From: Capitella teleta
Lineage: Eukaryota > Annelida > Polychaeta > Capitellidae
NCBI GenBank assembly: GCA_000328365.1
Contig: KB298957.1
Location: 141,146 to 205,145, forward strand
DNA: 64,000 nucleotides
Reading direction: 5' to 3'
Made by a program: the position numbers and the translations under genes. Every line of letters starts with the position of its first letter. Within the stretch, counting starts at the first letter, position 1. The notes under the pieces are model-generated. The model searched no databases and had not been told where the DNA came from. It worked only from the letters and a program-made list of their open reading frames with translations. This document shows positions 59,823 through 64,000 of this stretch, piece by piece.

Positions 59823-62369
59823 CTGTATAACACGAGTAACAGATAATACGATTAATGGGATTAGTGCGCTTGGGATTGTTGACGTTCTTTCGGATCTATT
59901 GAAGAAGTCCTTGGAATAATTCAGACAAAGGGGACCTGGTGTCGGATGCTGCTTGATCAGTATTCTAAGTCTTCCGTCTTTGGGTTTTGGCTCAATGTAT
60001 GGAAGCACGGGGAGTTTACATTGTTTGCGAGGTTTCTTATTTGTAGAACGTGCGCGTGATGTCAATGGTTTTCTACCAGAATAATTATGAATTAGGGAAG
60101 AAAGACTGTGCGCTGCTCGTATATTGATATTTTGCACACTTTAGTGTGTGTGAAGCTCCTTTCCTTGACTTATAGAAGGATCAAACCTATACCGAGTAGA
60201 ACGAGATCGATACGTCGAGAACCCTCGTCGCGTGTGTAAATCCATGAATACGAAAAATACCTCAAGACTCGAGTCAATATGAGTTTTGTGGGAGTTATGA
60301 GCGGCGAAGAAAAAATAACATCGATCAAATCATCAATCAGTCAATTTGCGATGGCGTACCCCGTCAGTCGGTTTGATGTGAGCTTCAAAAACTGTCATCG
60401 CATTTTATGAATAAATCGATGCCAAAGCCTCTATGTCATACTGTCCAAGAAAAATCCATGAATTCTCGGTAAAATCTTTCATTTCATATTCTACATCGTG
60501 AATGAATGCCTCGCGTAGTAAAAGATTTCTTGTCATTTATGTTTGATCCCATGATTAGGGATCAAATCTTTTGTGTCAGAAAATACTCATAATCTATTTA
60601 AGACAGTATTAATTATAATGCGCAATGCGGTCAATTATTGCATAACCAAATTATCAGATTTAATGTTCAAACAATGTCCCATTTACTAGGTTGAATGCAT
60701 TCGAGCAAGTTCAGGAATCTGACGTAAGGACGTCTACATGTATTGAGACAAAGACTAATTAACGTAAGATATCAGGCTGCATTTCAGAGTCGATTTGCCA
60801 GTCTACATACTAGGTTTTGATATTATTTGCTACAGAGCTATGTAATTATTTTACGTATAATATACAGACATTAATCGTTCAGGGGCTTATCTGATTCAGC
60901 TCTCTTCGCAATTACAAACCACGTACTATCATTCAAATGTTCCTCTCTCATTCAAAATTAAACTTTTTATTTGATTTCTCTGCATAAATGGGCACATATT
61001 ACATTAATCAATCCATACCAGGTAGTTATTTTTGAGAATAATTGGTCAGTTTTAATCAATTTAAAAAAAGTTTCGTTTTCAACATGGAGTAGATCGACTA
61101 CTTTTGTCCTAGGCACTCTGTATAATATAAGTTTAAACTATTTCAGTTAATATATACTACAATTTAAGGCAATAGAGGGACTCAAAATGATCCCAGGGCT
61201 TACGTCTGGATACCCGCAGTGTATGCACTGCGTGCATAGAAAGCGGATATCTAGATCAGATTGAAGTGTTCATTATTTTGTCTGTGTAACGTGTTCTGTT
61301 TTCATGAAACGTGACACCTGATGTGTGGTTGTTTGAAGAGCGGAAGCAATCGCCACTTGTCGATGGCAAAAGTGTGTTGATCGAACCGATGATTCTTACA
61401 GCCCAATGGCACTTGCAAGACCCGCGGATACCTCGATGAACAGGACAAACTGGAACTGAAGATGGTGCTAGTTTACAGTCATATAATATATGACTGTAAA
61501 CTAGCAGTATATTATATTAATATAGTAGTATATTATATTAATGCAGTATATTATACTGCATTTAGCAAACTAAACTCTTAATTGCTTCTCATTTGCCCAA
61601 CTTTTGTTAACTGCGTTTCCATAAATAATGAGTCCTAGATATCAGTTCACTTTTGTAGGATTAATACCGAACGTCAGGTAAACACTTCCTGTATGCTATG
61701 TCAACGCCACTCAACGATCTTCTGTGACTGGCCGTTCAAGCTTTGAATAAGATACACAGCTGTTCAGGTCATAATATGCCAGCCGACATCATGACCTGAA
61801 CAGCATGACATGAACATGCAGATATTTAATCTACATCAATCTGTTTGCTCCGCAAACCTCTTGCAGGAACAAGTCCCGCATATAGCAATACGTGGTAAAA
61901 CGTTACATTTCCGCGTTGCGTACGTAATACCGGGGTGTTATTTGTGTCTGTTGCCCACAATATGCCAAAAGACTTTCGAACAAAGCCGTGTCTTTTGTCA
62001 TCCATCGATGTTCTCTTGATACAAATATGTTCACCCTGAAGAGGTTCCATTTGTCATAATCTGACCAATGAGAAATTCGCGATTGAAAGTCTAGATTACT
62101 GTTATTAATATTCATTTAGGCATATTTCAGGCCACAGGTATCATATCACGATGAAATTTGACATGCCTGTTTTCCTCATCCTGGTGCCTATTACATGCAA
62201 GTTTCATAGAGTTTGAGTTTCAGCAAAAAAAGTTACAATGTATTACAATAATTATAAGGGACACCAGTTTCCGACTGAAAAACATGAACAATTACAGAAT
62301 TCGAAACTGAAGATAACCGAAGAGAACTGATATATAATTTATTTGATATTCAAGCTACAGTAAGAACAA
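59823..62369. other. Probable Kv intron or intergenic space
   Basis: No T1 exon or other gene was recognised on either strand. A perfect palindrome lies at 61467-61505 and AT-rich mirror repeats follow. Confidence 0.45.
61467..61505. repeat. Perfect palindrome, about 19-bp arms
   Basis: GCTAGTTTACAGTCATATA is followed directly, after one base, by its reverse complement. Another short inverted repeat (gcagtatattatactgc) is at about 61545-61561. Confidence 0.85.
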
Positions 62370-62490
62370 TTAAATTTCATTCTCCTGGGGTAGAGGTGGA
62401 GGTGGAGATAGGGGTGGAGGTGGAGGTGGAGGAGGAAAAGGAGGAGGCGTGCCATTATCGTTCTCGTCACTGTCAGACCTAGCATCGGAA
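62370..62490 (-). CDS. Proline-rich terminal exon of an unknown gene
   Basis: After a T-rich tract and cag, the minus strand reads SDARSDSDENDNGTPPPFP, a poly-proline run and ends LPQENEI with TAA. The acidic Ser-Asp stretch followed by poly-Pro looks like a real C-terminus, but the rest of the gene is not recognised. Confidence 0.45.
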
Positions 62491-62602
62491 CTGAAAAAAA
62501 AAGAGCATAATGTAATGAATATGTATGTAAGCTAATAACAATTAAATTTCACTATTAGTATAAGAATTTATATAAGCTCGATTCGTCCTTTTTACAGATG
62601 GC

Positions 62603-62666
62603 TTAATTAGGGGATAGGGGTGAAGGCGGGCCTTTATCCTCGTCACTAGTAGGGCCAACAGCACAC
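62603..62666 (-). pseudogene. Shorter duplicate of the proline-rich terminal exon
   Basis: The minus strand reads CAVGPTSDEDKGPPSPLSPN and a TAA. At the DNA level it shares AGTGACGAG..GATAA.GGC.CGCCT with the exon at 62370-62490. The acceptor is weak, so it may be an alternative or a dead copy. Confidence 0.4.
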
Positions 62667-63900
62667 TCAATACATACCCATAAATAAACTTGAAGGCCGA
62701 GATGCATGTTGATAGTTCGTGGATGCTCTCTCTTCTTCTGGCGCTTCAGCTTCGAACTGCACGTCATGTCAAACACCTTGATTCCAGTCGGAGGTGCATC
62801 ACATTCTGTTCACCTGGTTGTAGACTTAGGTTGAAAAAAATCACTAGGAATAGCTAATTCACAATATGGATAGGCAGCCATGTCCATTTTCATGTTGGCC
62901 ATCTCTTCAGGTGTGAATAGCTGGCTGCCAGGACCATTTCAGAAGTGCTGGCAACTGCATCTGGAGAAAAGAATTGTACATATAAGCATCCCAGTAAGAG
63001 TTAGAGTAAAATGCACATCTGTGGGTTGATTGCCACGTACTGGCGCTGGTCATAATTACTACTATTACTACTACAACTAAAAATGATAATAATAATATTA
63101 TTATAATTATAATAATAATAATATTACTATTATTATTTTTTAATAGTCACATTAATAATTATGTGTTGCTCGAGTAATAATTATAATAGTCATTAATTCA
63201 TTACCGTAATAATGAATAATGGCTTTTTAATAGTAGCAATAATAATGAAAATATTTTATTTATGTTGCTCGAGTTTTAAAATATGCAAATGTGTTCCCAA
63301 GCGAGTTTAAAACAGCATGCATGCAGGTGAAAAGATATACTACACTCAAGTATACAACTGACAACACAGTGATCGAGTGCACTAAGTTCATCTTCATCAT
63401 TCATGACTTACATCAAAACATCATTTAGCATGAGCCCTTCAAATTTGTTCAGTTCAAGTATAATTGAGGGAAATTACACTATAACAAAGGCTTACCTGAA
63501 TTGCCGGGCTATCAGTCGTAGCAAGCAGTTCGATCCATCTGCACTGAAGGCGATTCCTATCTTCAGTGTGTCACACTGACCCGTACGTGCTGACAGTCCC
63601 TTCAATATTCATCCATGTTTTTAGCACAGATTCTCGGGCGAGGTCTGTATACCTCGCCCGACGGTAAACCGCTTCTTTTTGCGTCTACTGGCAGCGAGGC
63701 TCCACACTCAGCCGATTGCATGATAAATATAGACATATTATCCGACAAATCCTTGTGTTTAAGCCCTCCAGACGTTAGATGGTATATTTATGCTCCAAGA
63801 AAAAACAATATGAGCCAGTACCATCATGTCGAACTTACATTAATTAAAACCCGCAACAAAATATCACTTCGTGAAGAAGTAAACAAACGCCATTTTGCGA
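62667..63900. other. AT-rich region, no gene confirmed
   Basis: Short open readings exist on the minus strand (for example TPEEMANMKMD near 62900) without a recognised family. ATT/AAT-rich sequence spans about 63058-63150. Confidence 0.35.
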
Positions 63901-63901
63901 G

Positions 63902-63923
63902 TGACGTCACCCAGCGCATGCGC
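63902..63923. promoter_or_regulatory. CRE plus NRF-1 motif pair, promoter-like
   Basis: A full CRE palindrome TGACGTCA (63902-63909) lies 4 bases from a perfect NRF-1 palindrome GCGCATGCGC (63914-63923). Such pairs are typical of ubiquitous animal promoters. The direction is unknown; a gene to the right of the window or the unknown minus-strand gene are candidates. Confidence 0.45.
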
Positions 63924-64000
63924 ACTGCATTGTAAACAAGCGCACATGCTTCACTTTCCCGCTCAAACTTCTCTCACGACTTTCGAATGAAAATGAATAA

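Noticed and set aside
62820-62938. Minus-strand coding-like stretch (TPEEMANMKMD ... IPSDFFQ)
   Set aside because: No in-frame start or clear acceptor, an upstream stop, and no recognised family.
63615-63935. 106-residue plus-strand open reading
   Set aside because: No family similarity, and it runs through the promoter-like motifs; probably chance.

Overview
The window is eukaryotic, AT-rich animal DNA with GT-AG introns, and it holds five recognisable host genes among transposon debris. The strongest clue to the organism is a chitin synthase fused behind a myosin motor (44370-55913). That arrangement is known from molluscs and other lophotrochozoans, so I infer a mollusc-, brachiopod- or annelid-like marine invertebrate. 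I cannot name the species. Three assembly gaps (runs of N) lie at 11393-11484, 31936-31985 and 43070-43119.

Region 1 (1-8.2 kb) is a three-level nest of dead elements. A hAT-family transposase-like gene with its own short introns (442-1405, resuming 6978-7317) is split by a broken Ty3/Gypsy retrotransposon with a tRNA-Trp primer site (1406-6977). That element's 5' LTR is itself split by a 5'-truncated LINE (1481-4079).

Region 2 (8.2-26.6 kb) is one P4-type ATPase (phospholipid flippase, ATP8B-like) on the plus strand, about 1252 residues when its exons are joined. It has two separate pairs of tandemly duplicated, same-length, same-phase exons that look mutually exclusive: 33 codons over the end of TM1 and TM2, and 28 codons over the TM5-6 region. 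It also has a proline-rich N-terminus, a candidate short isoform ending in an alternative terminal exon (14421-14782), and a candidate non-coding first exon near 8.3 kb. This is the most interesting system in the window: up to four flippase membrane-domain variants plus a short form from one locus.

Region 3 (27.4-38.7 kb, minus strand) holds a complete four-exon pyroglutamyl-peptidase I and a pentameric ligand-gated ion channel subunit that lacks the cysteine loop. A decayed duplicate of the channel's M3 exon lies just downstream of it.

Region 4 (38.7-44.3 kb) is intergenic, with tRNA-derived SINEs, fold-back palindromes and a perfect 44-bp satellite beside an assembly gap. Region 5 (44.4-55.9 kb, plus) is the 25-exon myosin-chitin synthase. 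Region 6 (57.0-59.8 kb, minus) is the 3' part of a Shaw/Kv3-like potassium channel with two possible C-termini. The chitin synthase and the channel are tail to tail. Region 7 (59.8-64 kb) has no complete gene; it contains a duplicated proline-rich terminal exon and a CRE/NRF-1 promoter-like site near the right edge.

Dispersed repeats include a hAT-type MITE (three copies, two with perfect 8-bp target duplications) and a tRNA-derived SINE (about six copies, two with perfect 14-bp target duplications). The genes are unrelated in function and there is no sign of an operon. All exon boundaries were read by eye from splice sites, reading phase and protein-family similarity; no database search was run.
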